The notes beneath the pieces are model-generated. The model did no database searches and was not told where the DNA came from. It saw nothing but the letters and a program-made list of their open reading frames with translations. Below are positions 1 to 6,840 of a DNA stretch of 13,754 nucleotides, piece after piece. Source of the DNA: JACPFV01 sp035526825 (GTDB lineage Bacteria > Pseudomonadota > Gammaproteobacteria > Nevskiales > Nevskiaceae); assembly GCA_035526825.1 (NCBI GenBank), contig DATLBT010000068.1, positions 1-13,754 on the forward strand. The letters are read 5' to 3'. The position numbers and the translations under genes are program-made. Every line of letters starts with the position of its first letter. Positions within the stretch are counted from its first letter, which is position 1.

Positions 1-111
1 CCCGGCGCGCTGCCACGCTGCATGCGCGAGATCGCGCCACGCCGTGTGCTGGATGCCGAGGCGGCGGATCTCCACGTCGCCGGTGCCCAGGACGTACTCG
101 CGTTCTGCCAT
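1..111 (-). CDS. Partial SAM-dependent methyltransferase-like protein (N-terminus only)
   Basis: Reading the minus strand from the ATG at 111 gives 37 open codons that run off the left edge. The peptide begins MAEREYVLG and continues with GDVEIRRLGIQH and then WRDLAHAAWQRAG. A pattern of YVLGT...EI.RLG.QH..W...A..AW.RAG is what I know from the N-termini of small class I SAM-dependent methyltransferases that act on small molecules. The catalytic Rossmann part lies outside the window, so the enzyme class is inferred from this short stretch alone. The gene diverges from the glutathione transferase gene across a 52-base gap. No clear Shine-Dalgarno stands before this start. A weak -10-like TACGAT sits six bases upstream of the ATG. 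Confidence 0.6.
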   Translation of the reverse strand, partial: MAEREYVLGTGDVEIRRLGIQHTAWRDLAHAAWQRAG

Positions 112-163
112 CCGCGCATCGTAGCGGCGATGGCATGATGCAGCACCTGGCGGAGAGCGACCC

Positions 164-781
164 ATGTCCAAGATCAAGCTGACCTACTTCGACTTCGACG
201 GCGGCCGCGGCGAAGTCGCGCGCCTGGCGCTGCGCCTCGGCGGCATGGAGTTCGAGGACGAGCGCATCGGCTTCAAGGATTGGGCCCAGCGCCGCGAGCA
301 AATGCCGTTCCGCGCGATCCCGGTGCTCAGCGTCGACGGCAAGGTGTTGACCCAGTCCAACACGATCAACCGCTACCTCGGCCGGCTGACCGGCCTGTAC
401 CCGAAGGACGACTGGCAGGCCGCGCTGTGCGACGAGGCGATGGACGCGGTCGAGGACCTCGACCAGCAGATCGGCCCGACGATCGGCATGGATGACGCGG
501 CCAAGAAGAAAGCTCGCGAAGCCCTGGCTGCCGGCCCGCTGCCGCGCTACCTCGAGCAGCTGAACAATCGCCTGAAGGCGGCGGGTGGCGAGTGGGTCGC
601 AGGCGGGCAGATGAGCGTCGCCGACCTCAAGGTCTGGATGCTGGTGCGCTGGCTGCGCAGCGGCGTGCTCGACCACATCCCGAAAGACATCGTCGACCGC
701 TACGCGCCCTTGCTGGTGAAGCATGCCGAGCGGCTGGCGGCGCAGCCCAAAATCGTCGCGTACTACGCGAGCCGCAAATGA
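164..781 (+). CDS. Glutathione S-transferase (Tyr-type, sigma/alpha-mu-pi-like)
   Basis: The 205-residue product has the length and two-domain layout of a cytosolic glutathione transferase, which conjugates glutathione to electrophiles or acts in redox and isomerase reactions. The N-terminal thioredoxin-like domain (about 1-78) starts with KLTYFDFDGGRGEVAR. Tyr8 is in the place of the catalytic Tyr of Tyr-type enzymes, and GRGEVAR matches the usual G(R)AE..R stretch. The cis-Pro of the glutathione site is Pro53 (AIPVL), and Gln64-Ser65 (TQSNTINRYLG) is the glutathione gamma-glutamyl binding motif. An all-helical C-terminal domain follows (about 85-205), with the N-capping region around GGQMSVADLKVWM. 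The ATG at 164 has GGAG upstream at suitable spacing. The stop overlaps the start of the next gene (ATGA), implying translational coupling. The substrate cannot be told from the sequence. Confidence 0.93.
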   Translation: MSKIKLTYFDFDGGRGEVARLALRLGGMEFEDERIGFKDWAQRREQMPFRAIPVLSVDGKVLTQSNTINRYLGRLTGLYPKDDWQAALCDEAMDAVEDLDQQIGPTIGMDDAAKKKAREALAAGPLPRYLEQLNNRLKAAGGEWVAGGQMSVADLKVWMLVRWLRSGVLDHIPKDIVDRYAPLLVKHAERLAAQPKIVAYYASRK

Positions 782-1197
782 ACCGGCGCAGCGCCGAGCC
801 GAAGCTGGCGGAAGCGTTGCGCGAGCGCGGACCGCTGGCGACACTCGACCCCGTCGCTGCCGCAAAGCTGGTCGCGCTCGGCTCGCTGGTCGAACTGGCT
901 CCCGGCGAGATGCTGATTCGCGAAGGCGATGCGCCCGGCGCCGAGGTGTACCTGCTGGTCGAAGGTGTGTTGGTCGTGCAATCGACGAACGGGACGCTCG
1001 CGCGCCTGAGTCGCCCGGGCGACGTGATTGGCGAGGTTGCGGTGCTGCTATCGGCCAAGCGCACCGCGAGCGTGGTCGCCGACGGCGCAGTAAAGGTGCT
1101 CGCGATCCCAACACCGGTGCTGAAAATGCCCGAGTTCAGCGCGGTAGCCGCCGGCATCAGCAGCGCAATGTTGCGCGACGACTGGATCCAGTACTGA
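778..1197 (+). CDS. Single-domain cyclic nucleotide-binding protein
   Basis: The product is 139 residues and consists of little more than one cNMP-binding (CRP/FNR effector-type) beta-roll. The early strands are seen around ELAPGEMLIREGDAPGAEVYLLVEG (about 40-63). The phosphate-binding cassette is GDVIGEVAVLLSAKRTASVVA (about 81-101), split by a short insert. It keeps Gly85-Glu86 for the ribose hydroxyl and Arg95-Thr96-Ala97 for the cyclic phosphate, so binding of cAMP or cGMP is plausible. There is no helix-turn-helix or enzyme domain, so it is not a transcription factor of the CRP type by itself. The ATG lies inside the end of the glutathione transferase gene (ATGA overlap), and I chose it because homology begins there. 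A longer open frame extending upstream to 592 only shadows the transferase gene. A class III cyclase is encoded at 5135-6427, a possible but unproven source of ligand. Confidence 0.88.
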   Translation: MNRRSAEPKLAEALRERGPLATLDPVAAAKLVALGSLVELAPGEMLIREGDAPGAEVYLLVEGVLVVQSTNGTLARLSRPGDVIGEVAVLLSAKRTASVVADGAVKVLAIPTPVLKMPEFSAVAAGISSAMLRDDWIQY

Positions 1198-1205
1198 TTG
1201 TTCTT

Positions 1206-1230
1206 GTGGGAGGGCCCCTGGGCCCGACGG
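1206..1230. repeat. G+C-rich hairpin between convergent genes, REP-like
   Basis: The sequence GTGGGAGGGCCCCTGGGCCC followed by GACGG contains the self-complementary arms GGGCCC (1212-1217) and GGGCCC (1220-1225). It sits in the 56-base gap between two convergent genes. Its outline (GTGGGAG, arm, arm, CCCGACG) resembles the REP-type intergenic elements of xanthomonads and pseudomonads. It lacks a T-run, so a rho-independent terminator is not shown, although a hairpin here could protect or end both transcripts. Only one copy is in the window. Confidence 0.4.
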
Positions 1231-1253
1231 TATCGCCACCGAGCGTGGCCGCT

Positions 1254-1604
1254 CTACATAACGTGGATATGCGCCGTAATCGTGTCGCCGTGCGACAAAT
1301 CCTCCGCCTTGCGCACCGCCGCCTTGATCGCGAACAGGTAGCTCTTCGCGCGGCGATCCGGAAACAGGGAAGTGTCCCACTCCGTATCTCCCACGCGAAT
1401 GCGCACGCGAATCGAGCCCCAGCCGCGCGCTGTCGCACCAAACCGCGCCTTGATCAGCGCCGCCGGCTTCACCGGCAGCGTCGCGAAATGCCAGCCGCTC
1501 GCGCCCTTCCAGCGCACCACTTTCGTCCGCACCTTGTAAACGCGGTGCTGCGCGGGATCATCTGGCGGCAGCAGCGGCGACCAGCGCTGTTCGGCAGGCT
1601 TCAC
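1254..1604 (-). CDS. DUF1905 domain protein
   Basis: The 116-residue product matches the DUF1905 pattern. It has V.RWKG..GWHFATLPVK, then a GWGSIRVRIRVGDTEWDTSLFPD stretch split by a strand, then Y.FAIKAAVRKAEDLSHGDT near the C-terminus. Proteins of this family are small beta-rich proteins, sometimes fused to a bacteriocin-protection (YdeI/OmpD-like) domain, and their biochemical role is not established. No such second domain is present here. The start is GTG at 1604, only three bases after the stop of the upstream membrane-protein gene, and has no good Shine-Dalgarno. Translation is therefore probably coupled to the upstream gene. The gene is last in a three-gene minus-strand operon. Confidence 0.85.
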   Translation of the reverse strand: MKPAEQRWSPLLPPDDPAQHRVYKVRTKVVRWKGASGWHFATLPVKPAALIKARFGATARGWGSIRVRIRVGDTEWDTSLFPDRRAKSYLFAIKAAVRKAEDLSHGDTITAHIHVM

Positions 1605-1607
1605 GGG

Positions 1608-1928
1608 TTATCGGGCCAGCAGCAAGTAGAGCGACGCCGCCAGCAGGCATAGGTAAATGCTCGTCGCTACCCAGTAACCCTGGCGGATCAGCTTGCCCAC
1701 TTCCGCTTCAGTCGTGCCCTCGTAGTTGCCGAGGCGCAGGAGCAGGAGCAGCGTCATGAAACTGAAGAACGCGCCGACGCCCCAGGCGTAGCGCAACGCG
1801 CTACCGGCCGTGCCCGGAACGAACAGCGTGAGCACGAGGTTGGCCGCGGAATGCGCCAGGTGCACGAACGCCGAGAAACCGGTTCGGGCGGTCCAGCGCA
1901 GCGGGGACCGTGCAGTTGCGTCCAGCAC
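1608..1928 (-). CDS. Small integral membrane protein, three predicted helices
   Basis: The 106-residue product has hydrophobic segments at about 18-38, 47-66 and 86-104, separated by short polar loops including RLGNYEGTTEAEVGK. I do not recognise a named family. The GTG start at 1928 lies five bases after the stop of the DUF6159-like gene, with a weak TAGG ribosome-binding stretch that overlaps that stop. The next gene follows after three bases. Coupling between two membrane-protein genes and DUF1905 suggests co-expression but gives no function. No signal peptide apart from the first helix is evident. Confidence 0.75.
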   Translation of the reverse strand: MLDATARSPLRWTARTGFSAFVHLAHSAANLVLTLFVPGTAGSALRYAWGVGAFFSFMTLLLLLRLGNYEGTTEAEVGKLIRQGYWVATSIYLCLLAASLYLLLAR

Positions 1929-1933
1929 GGTGC

Positions 1934-2776
1934 CTACTTGAAGGCCGCGCGCAATTCCTCAGGCTGGAACACGCCCTTGCCGCCCTTGTTGGTGGCGAAC
2001 TCGTACAGGCCCACGGCCAGCACTGCTTTGGCCGCCATGCCGAGCAGGATGATTGCGGGAATCGTCACGATCATCAGCGGCACCAACACGACGGCGGTTT
2101 GCGGCACGGCGATCGTGAGGCCGACGCACACCAGCACCGTCACGACGACCATTGCCGCCACGGCGAGCCCGATGCCGACTTGCGCGCCGGCATTCTCACC
2201 CCAGGTTTGCCTCATCAAGCCAACCGAGCGGCTGATCGCAGATATTGGCGCCTGATTCTCGAAGATCATCACCGGGACCGCGAAGTAGGTGATCACCGCC
2301 CACGCGGCGCCGAGCAGCTTGCGCACGATCTGGCCGATCTTGCCGTTGCCCTCGAGGATGCTCAGCAGCAAGCCGACGGTGCCCGAGATCAGCGCCCAGC
2401 CGAAAATCTTGCCGAGGTGCCGGTTCGCGACCGCCAGGCCATCGCCCAGGACCGTGTCCTTGCCATTGATGGATTGCTGCGCCGCTGCGAGCAGCGCAAC
2501 GTTGAAGTAGACCGCGATGAAGCTGACGCTGAAATAGCAGAGAAAGGCGAGGGCGACGTAGAGCGGCGGCACTTCCCCGTTGCCGCCTTCCCCTTGTTGG
2601 TCCGCAACGGCCGCGAGGTTCTCGGGACCGATGCCGAAGACGAACGCCGCGAACAGCAACGCGCCGCTGATGCCCGTCAGGACCGGAAACAGCATCAGCG
2701 TCTTGTCGCGGACGACGACGCCGAGGCTGGTGGTGCCCAGGCGCCAGCCAAACGCCAGACGGTTGAAGAAACCCAT
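1934..2776 (-). CDS. DUF6159-like polytopic membrane protein
   Basis: From the ATG at 2776 the product is 280 residues. It starts MGFFNRLAFGWRLGTTSLGV, a basic amphipathic segment typical of DUF6159 proteins, followed by VRDKTLMLFPVL. Hydrophobic segments lie at about 32-49, 72-98, 124-141, 154-172, 200-222 and 227-256. A conserved loop YFAVPVMIFENQ..ISAISRSVGLMRQTWGEN (about 164-194) is the family's most recognisable stretch. The function is unknown. I prefer the ATG at 2776 over the upstream in-frame start at 2845 because homology starts there and AGAAGGGG stands just upstream at good spacing. It is the first gene of a minus-strand operon with the two genes above and diverges from the TPR-protein gene. 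Confidence 0.85.
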   Translation of the reverse strand: MGFFNRLAFGWRLGTTSLGVVVRDKTLMLFPVLTGISGALLFAAFVFGIGPENLAAVADQQGEGGNGEVPPLYVALAFLCYFSVSFIAVYFNVALLAAAQQSINGKDTVLGDGLAVANRHLGKIFGWALISGTVGLLLSILEGNGKIGQIVRKLLGAAWAVITYFAVPVMIFENQAPISAISRSVGLMRQTWGENAGAQVGIGLAVAAMVVVTVLVCVGLTIAVPQTAVVLVPLMIVTIPAIILLGMAAKAVLAVGLYEFATNKGGKGVFQPEELRAAFK

Positions 2777-2801
2777 GATCAGTCCCCTTCTTGTATTGCC
2801 C

Positions 2802-2811
2802 CGATTATCAG
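2802..2811 (-). promoter_or_regulatory. Candidate -10 region for the DUF6159-like operon
   Basis: Read on the minus strand this is CTGATAATCG. It contains GATAAT, a five-of-six match to the sigma70 -10 box, and would start transcription about 21 bases before the ATG at 2776. A convincing -35 box is missing. The same ten bases recur at 5100-5109 upstream of another minus-strand gene. This is inference from position and similarity only. Confidence 0.3.
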
Positions 2812-2834
2812 GACTTTCTGACCTCGAAAAAACC

Positions 2835-2864
2835 TTGACAGCCAATCGCCCACAGCGCCATCTT
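2835..2864 (+). promoter_or_regulatory. Candidate sigma70 promoter for the TPR-protein gene
   Basis: A perfect TTGACA lies at 2835-2840. After an 18-base spacer comes CATCTT (2859-2864), a weak three-of-six -10 match. The start codon is 28 bases downstream of the -10, with GAGGA as ribosome-binding site before it. The -35 is good and the -10 poor, so strength or dependence on an activator cannot be judged. Confidence 0.35.
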
Positions 2865-2892
2865 CCTGACCCCGATCGCGAGGATAAACGCC

Positions 2893-4617
2893 ATGTCCGG
2901 GACCGTCCGCCACATCACCGGGGCGTTGCTGCTCGCCGCTCCCTTCGCGACCTTTGCGCACTCCGAAGTCGCCAAGCTTGCCCCCGGGGACGTGCGCCCC
3001 GCCGGCCGCATCGATTTTGCGACCACTTGCAAGCAGGCCGTGCAACCCGAGTTCAACCGGGCGGTGGCGCTGCTGCATTCGTTCTTTTACGAAGAAGCGC
3101 GCAACATCTTCACACAGGTCGCGTTGCAGGATCCGTCTTGCGCGATGGCGCAATGGGGCATCGCGCAGAGCTGGTGGCACCCGATCTGGGCGCCGCCGAA
3201 TGCCGAGGAGATGGCCGCTGGACGCGCCGCGGCCGACAAGGCCATGGATATGAAGGCGTCTGCGCGCGAGCGCGGCTTCATCGAAGCGATCGACGCGTAC
3301 TACAACACCCCCGAGCCGAAGGCCGCCGGCCCCGTCGGCCAGTCCTGCCACGGCCCCATCGGTCCGCGCGAACGCGTGATCGCGTATGAGCAGGCGACGA
3401 AGAAGGTCCTCGAGCGCTTCCCCAAGGATGTAGAAGCCCAGGTGTTCCATGCATTTGCGGTAGTGTCGGTGGGCTATGCCACGCCGCTCGACAAGACACT
3501 GGCGAACCAGAAGGCCGCCGGGGCGATGCTGGAGCAGGTCTGGAAAACGCATCGCCAGCATCCGGGCGTGGCCCACTACCTGATCCACGCTTATGACTAT
3601 CCGGCGCTCGCCACGCGCGCGCTCGAGCCAGCGCGGGCGTATGCAGAAATCGCGCCCTGGGTGCCGCACGCGCTGCACATGCCTTCGCACATCTTCACGC
3701 GGCTCGGCATGTGGGATGAGGCGATTGCCGGCAACCAGGCCTCGGCCGAGGCGTCGCGCAAGTACGCCTTGCAGCGCAAGCGCAACGCCGCAGAGGTCGA
3801 GGAACTGCACGCGCTCGACTACCAGATGTACTCGTATTTGCAGCAAGGGCGCGATGCGGAGTCGCGCGCGGTGCTCGACGCCGCCGTGGCAGTGCCGGCG
3901 ACCTACCCGGAGCACGAGTTCATCGGCGCCTATGCGCTAGCGGCGATGCCGGCGCGATATGCGTTGGAGCGCAACGCGTGGCCCGAGGCCGCCGCGCTGG
4001 CGATCCCGGCGCGCCCGCACTGGGCGAAATTTCCGTTCACCGAAGCGCTGTTCGAGTACGCCCATGCCCTGGGGCGCGCCCACACCGGCGACATCGCCGG
4101 CGCGCGCAAGGCCGTCGAACGAATGAGCGTTTTGCGTGACGCGAGCACCGACCCCAAATTCGAATATTTCCGCAAGCACGTCGATTTGCAGACGCAGGCG
4201 GCCTCCGCATGGCTCGCCCAAGCCGAAGGCCGCGGCGGCGAGGCGATCGAGATGCTGCGTGCCGCCGCCGACGCCGAGGATGCGCTGGGCAAACATCCCG
4301 TCACGCCGGGCGCGCTGGTGCCGGCGCGCGAGCAGCTCGGCGAAGTGTTGCTGGCGCAGAAACGCTACAAGGAAGCGCAGCAAGCCTACGAGGCCTCGCT
4401 GGCGATCTATCCCGCGCGCTTCAACGCGTTATATGGCGCGGCGACCGCCGCGGAGCTGGCCGGCGAGCGAAAGGTCGCGCGCAAGCACTACGAGGCCTTG
4501 CTGCGCCAATCCGCCAAGGCCAACCCGCAACGGCCCGAGCTCGCGAAGGCGAAGGCCTTTGTCGCGGCTGCGGATGCCGGCGGGGCTGTGGTGTCGGCGC
4601 GGCGAGAAGTCGACTAG
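2893..4617 (+). CDS. Exported tetratricopeptide-repeat (TPR) protein
   Basis: The 574-residue product opens with a signal peptide (about 1-22, hydrophobic core ALLLAAPFATFA) and a likely cleavage before His23. The body follows a family pattern I know as TPR-repeat proteins of proteobacteria: TTCKQAVQPEFNRAVALLHSF, then FYEEARNIF with DPSCAMAQWGIAQS (45-93). Next come HPGVAHYLIHAYDYP (223-237) and VPHALHMPSHIFTRLGMWDEA (257-277), with several conserved histidines. Clear TPR-like units follow, for example 474-509 (LGEVLLAQKRYKEAQQAYEASLAIYP) and 510-540. Such proteins are thought to be periplasmic scaffolds, but no partner is evident. The start has GAGGA eight bases upstream. The stop TAG at 4615-4617 shares the palindromic CTAG with the stop of the convergent gene. 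Confidence 0.85.
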   Translation: MSGTVRHITGALLLAAPFATFAHSEVAKLAPGDVRPAGRIDFATTCKQAVQPEFNRAVALLHSFFYEEARNIFTQVALQDPSCAMAQWGIAQSWWHPIWAPPNAEEMAAGRAAADKAMDMKASARERGFIEAIDAYYNTPEPKAAGPVGQSCHGPIGPRERVIAYEQATKKVLERFPKDVEAQVFHAFAVVSVGYATPLDKTLANQKAAGAMLEQVWKTHRQHPGVAHYLIHAYDYPALATRALEPARAYAEIAPWVPHALHMPSHIFTRLGMWDEAIAGNQASAEASRKYALQRKRNAAEVEELHALDYQMYSYLQQGRDAESRAVLDAAVAVPATYPEHEFIGAYALAAMPARYALERNAWPEAAALAIPARPHWAKFPFTEALFEYAHALGRAHTGDIAGARKAVERMSVLRDASTDPKFEYFRKHVDLQTQAASAWLAQAEGRGGEAIEMLRAAADAEDALGKHPVTPGALVPAREQLGEVLLAQKRYKEAQQAYEASLAIYPARFNALYGAATAAELAGERKVARKHYEALLRQSAKANPQRPELAKAKAFVAAADAGGAVVSARREVD

Positions 4618-5090
4618 GCCCTCGACGCAGCGCGCGCTGCCGCGCCGAGCAGCGCGCGCGAATAGGCCTTGTGGAAGTCCATCAGCGCGCTGAAGTGCGG
4701 ACGCTTCATGGCCTGCCGCACCACGGCGGAGCCGAAATAGAGGCGCGTGCCGGCCGTCACCGGTTCGGTCATCAGCCACGAGCGCGTGGTGCCGTACATG
4801 TCGCGGAGCAGCAGCTGGTCGGGCGCGCGCTCCTCCACGTCCCACGCCGCGAAGCCGTGCCGCGAGCCTTGCGCGAGCGCCCTGGCCTCGGCGTCGGTGG
4901 ACGGGCGCGATAGCGCCCATTTCAGGATCACGCGCTCCAGCTTGAACAGCCAGGTCGTGTAGAAAGCCTCGACGAATTGCGCGTACGTGATCGCAAGCGG
5001 AATGTCGGTGGCGAAGCAATCGGTGTAGTCCCCGCTTCGGGCGTAGGACTGCAGCAGCGCAGCCGGGGGCAGGGGACAGGGCGTAATCAT
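4614..5090 (-). CDS. Conserved hypothetical protein (possibly DUF2867-related)
   Basis: The 158-residue product appears soluble and has no signal peptide or membrane helix. Recognisable stretches are DYTDCFATDIPLAITYAQFVEAFY (21-44), LFKLERVILKWALSRPSTD (48-66), FAAWDVEERAPDQLLLRD and RTRSWL-type TTRSWLMTEP..AGTRLYFGSAVV (101-124). The latter part resembles proteins I associate loosely with DUF2867 and related hypotheticals, without a known activity. It converges on the TPR-protein gene and shares a 4-base CTAG at the stops. Its start is 44 bases from the divergent cyclase gene. The ribosome-binding site is weak and a GATAAT box lies only 12 bases upstream of the ATG. Confidence 0.7.
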   Translation of the reverse strand: MITPCPLPPAALLQSYARSGDYTDCFATDIPLAITYAQFVEAFYTTWLFKLERVILKWALSRPSTDAEARALAQGSRHGFAAWDVEERAPDQLLLRDMYGTTRSWLMTEPVTAGTRLYFGSAVVRQAMKRPHFSALMDFHKAYSRALLGAAARAASRA

Positions 5091-5134
5091 TTCTGCCGTC
5101 GATTATCAGTGCTTTTGAACGGTCAGGACGTAAA

Positions 5135-6427
5135 ATGACCCCGGGAACGGGGGGCGAAATGGCGAGTGATGAGCTGCTGTTGTTTACCGTCTCTTTACTT
5201 ACGATCGTCATGGGGCTCGTCGCCAGTCGTTCGGACCTCGGCGAAGAAGTATTCGGGGGATCGTGGAAAATCGTCCTGCGCCGGTGGCTGGTGAATAACA
5301 GCTCTTCCGAGGCTCATATGCTGTACTTGGCATTTGCCGGCCTCGGTCTCTTTCTGATTCCGAATCTCCTGGGCGACCTCTCCGGACTGGGTGGCAATCG
5401 CGGCGGTTTGGTGTTGTCGACGATGTCAGCGCTCGCGTTCCTGCAGTGGCTTGCGCACGTCAACCGGGTTACCCCCGGCAAGCGCTCACTAGCTCCCGTG
5501 ATTCGGGTTGGGCAGATGGCGGTCGCGTCCCAAGCCGTGACCGTTGTTTTTCCTGCCGCGAGCCTGCTCGGGACCGCGCTGCTGATGACCGGACTCTTGC
5601 TTGCCATCGGGGTGGCCTGCGCCTTGATCCGACGCGGATCACCCGAGGCGCGGCGCCTGAAAGGCATGATGCTGGCGCTTCCGCTTTTCGCGGTCGCGTT
5701 TGCGCTCGGCCCGCGGCCCACAAGCGCCGTACTTGTCGCGCTCGGCACCGCCTTTTTCCTGATATCCGCCGGCCACCAGTTCGTCAACGATGGGCGGCGG
5801 CTCGAATTCATGGGCCGCTTCCTGTCGGCGCAAGTCCGCAACCAGGTACGCGAGCGGGGAATGTCCCAAGCCTTGCATCAGGCCCAGTACGAAATCAGCG
5901 TCGTGTCTTGCGATCTCCGCGGGTTCACCGCTTTTTCACAAGCTCACGCCTCGGGCGAGGTCGTCGAGGTCCTCAAGCGGTATTACGACGCTGTGAGTAC
6001 CGCCGTTGCCGGCTTCGAGGCGACCATCAAGGATTTTGCCGGCGATGGCATTTTGATCCTGGTCGGCGCGCCATTACCCATGCCGGACCATGCTGCGCGC
6101 TCGCTGGAATTGGCTCGGCAAGTTCGCGAGCAGGCCCGAGCCGCCATTGCCCCGTGGAGCGGAGCGCCGGACCACTTGGGACTTGGAATCGGTGTTGCGA
6201 CGGGCGTCGTAACCGTCGGCGTCATCGAGTCCGTGTCGCGCATCGAGTACGCGGCCGTCGGGCCTGCGGTCAACCTTGCCGCGCGACTTTGCGCGGCAGC
6301 GAGCGACGGCGAGGTTCGTGTCGATCAACGCACTGCGAAACTCGCAGGTATCGGCGGGCTTTTGGTTCAGCCCGACTTGTCGTTGAAGGGGTATGCGGAG
6401 CGCGTTCCCAATTTCGTGCTGGCGTAG
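5135..6427 (+). CDS. Membrane-anchored class III adenylate/guanylate cyclase
   Basis: The 430-residue product joins an N-terminal membrane domain with about six helices (about 12-30, 62-80, 93-108, 128-160, 177-193, 197-212) to a C-terminal class III cyclase catalytic domain (about 252-430). The two metal-binding aspartates are Asp260 (VSCDLRGFTAFS) and Asp304 (KDFAGDGIL). Lys299 is in place as the purine-selecting lysine, and Asn380 and Arg384 (AVNLAARLC) are the ribose-orienting and transition-state residues. The second purine-selecting position, usually Asp or Thr, is Ala373 (EYAAVG), so the nucleotide specificity is open. No HAMP domain or sensor is recognised between the membrane domain and the cyclase. 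The start could instead be the ATG at 5159 (MASDELLL), which has a GGGGGGCGAA leader and would give 422 residues. The first part is less G+C-rich than flanking genes. Confidence 0.92.
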   Translation: MTPGTGGEMASDELLLFTVSLLTIVMGLVASRSDLGEEVFGGSWKIVLRRWLVNNSSSEAHMLYLAFAGLGLFLIPNLLGDLSGLGGNRGGLVLSTMSALAFLQWLAHVNRVTPGKRSLAPVIRVGQMAVASQAVTVVFPAASLLGTALLMTGLLLAIGVACALIRRGSPEARRLKGMMLALPLFAVAFALGPRPTSAVLVALGTAFFLISAGHQFVNDGRRLEFMGRFLSAQVRNQVRERGMSQALHQAQYEISVVSCDLRGFTAFSQAHASGEVVEVLKRYYDAVSTAVAGFEATIKDFAGDGILILVGAPLPMPDHAARSLELARQVREQARAAIAPWSGAPDHLGLGIGVATGVVTVGVIESVSRIEYAAVGPAVNLAARLCAAASDGEVRVDQRTAKLAGIGGLLVQPDLSLKGYAERVPNFVLA

Positions 6428-6438
6428 CGCCTCATCCC

Positions 6439-6822
6439 TCAGGGCTTGATCAACCCGCCGCCCAGTCCCCCAGGCATCGCGCCCGCCCCCGGCACCACGA
6501 TGGACGACTGCTGCTCGCGCTGAATGCGGCGCAGCTCCTCCAGCGTTTCCGCCAGCGCCTGCTGGGCGGTGGCCGGAAATTTGGCGAGCGCATCGTCCAG
6601 CGAGCTCGCCTCGATGTGGAACTGCAGCGGCAGCGCGCCGCGTGGCGTCATCAGGCTGGCGTGGCCTTCGTAGAGCATCGGCCGCCCTGGATCGTCCTTG
6701 CCGTCGCGCGTGATCGGCACCATGCGGCGGATCGAGCCCGCGCGCAGGTCAGTGAAGGTTTCCTCGCGGTACAGGCCGTTGGGGTCGAGGCGGATGTCGG
6801 GAAGGCCGGGGTCTTGGTTCAT
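6439..6822 (-). CDS. Conserved hypothetical cytoplasmic protein
   Basis: The 127-residue product starts MNQDPGLPDIRLDPNGLYREE, followed by TFTDLRAGSIRRMVPIT. A central stretch PMLYEGHASLMTPRGALPLQFHIEA looks like a beta-sheet-rich domain. A helix follows (about 73-103, charged LAETLEELRRIQREQ), and then a flexible Gly/Pro-rich tail with AGAMPGGLGGGLI. I know similar unnamed proteins from beta- and gammaproteobacteria, and the tail of Gly and Pro is usual in them. No catalytic motif is visible. It converges with the cyclase gene, leaving 11 bases between the stops. No Shine-Dalgarno precedes its ATG. A TAAAAT box six bases upstream suggests a leaderless transcript. Confidence 0.7.
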   Translation of the reverse strand: MNQDPGLPDIRLDPNGLYREETFTDLRAGSIRRMVPITRDGKDDPGRPMLYEGHASLMTPRGALPLQFHIEASSLDDALAKFPATAQQALAETLEELRRIQREQQSSIVVPGAGAMPGGLGGGLIKP

Positions 6823-6828
6823 TGGCGA

Positions 6829-6834
6829 ATTTTA
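6829..6834 (-). promoter_or_regulatory. Candidate -10 box for a leaderless transcript
   Basis: On the minus strand this reads TAAAAT, five of six bases of the sigma70 -10 consensus, followed by six bases and then the ATG at 6822. Transcription would begin at or next to the A of the start codon. This agrees with the absence of a ribosome-binding site. A good -35 is not seen, so support is limited. Confidence 0.3.
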
Positions 6835-6840
6835 ACCTTG

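Noticed and set aside
1910..2821. Plus-strand open frame (303 codons) opposite the DUF6159-like gene
   Set aside because: Its translation is a run of His, Asp, Arg and Gln typical of antisense reading of membrane-protein codons. The minus strand holds the real gene.
2779..3915. Minus-strand open frame (378 codons) opposite the TPR-protein gene
   Set aside because: Arg/His/Leu-rich shadow composition, no domain and no ribosome site. The plus strand has a signal peptide and a family pattern.
5115..5136. TTGAAC and TAAAAT before the cyclase as a promoter
   Set aside because: The spacer is only ten bases and the second box overlaps the first ATG.
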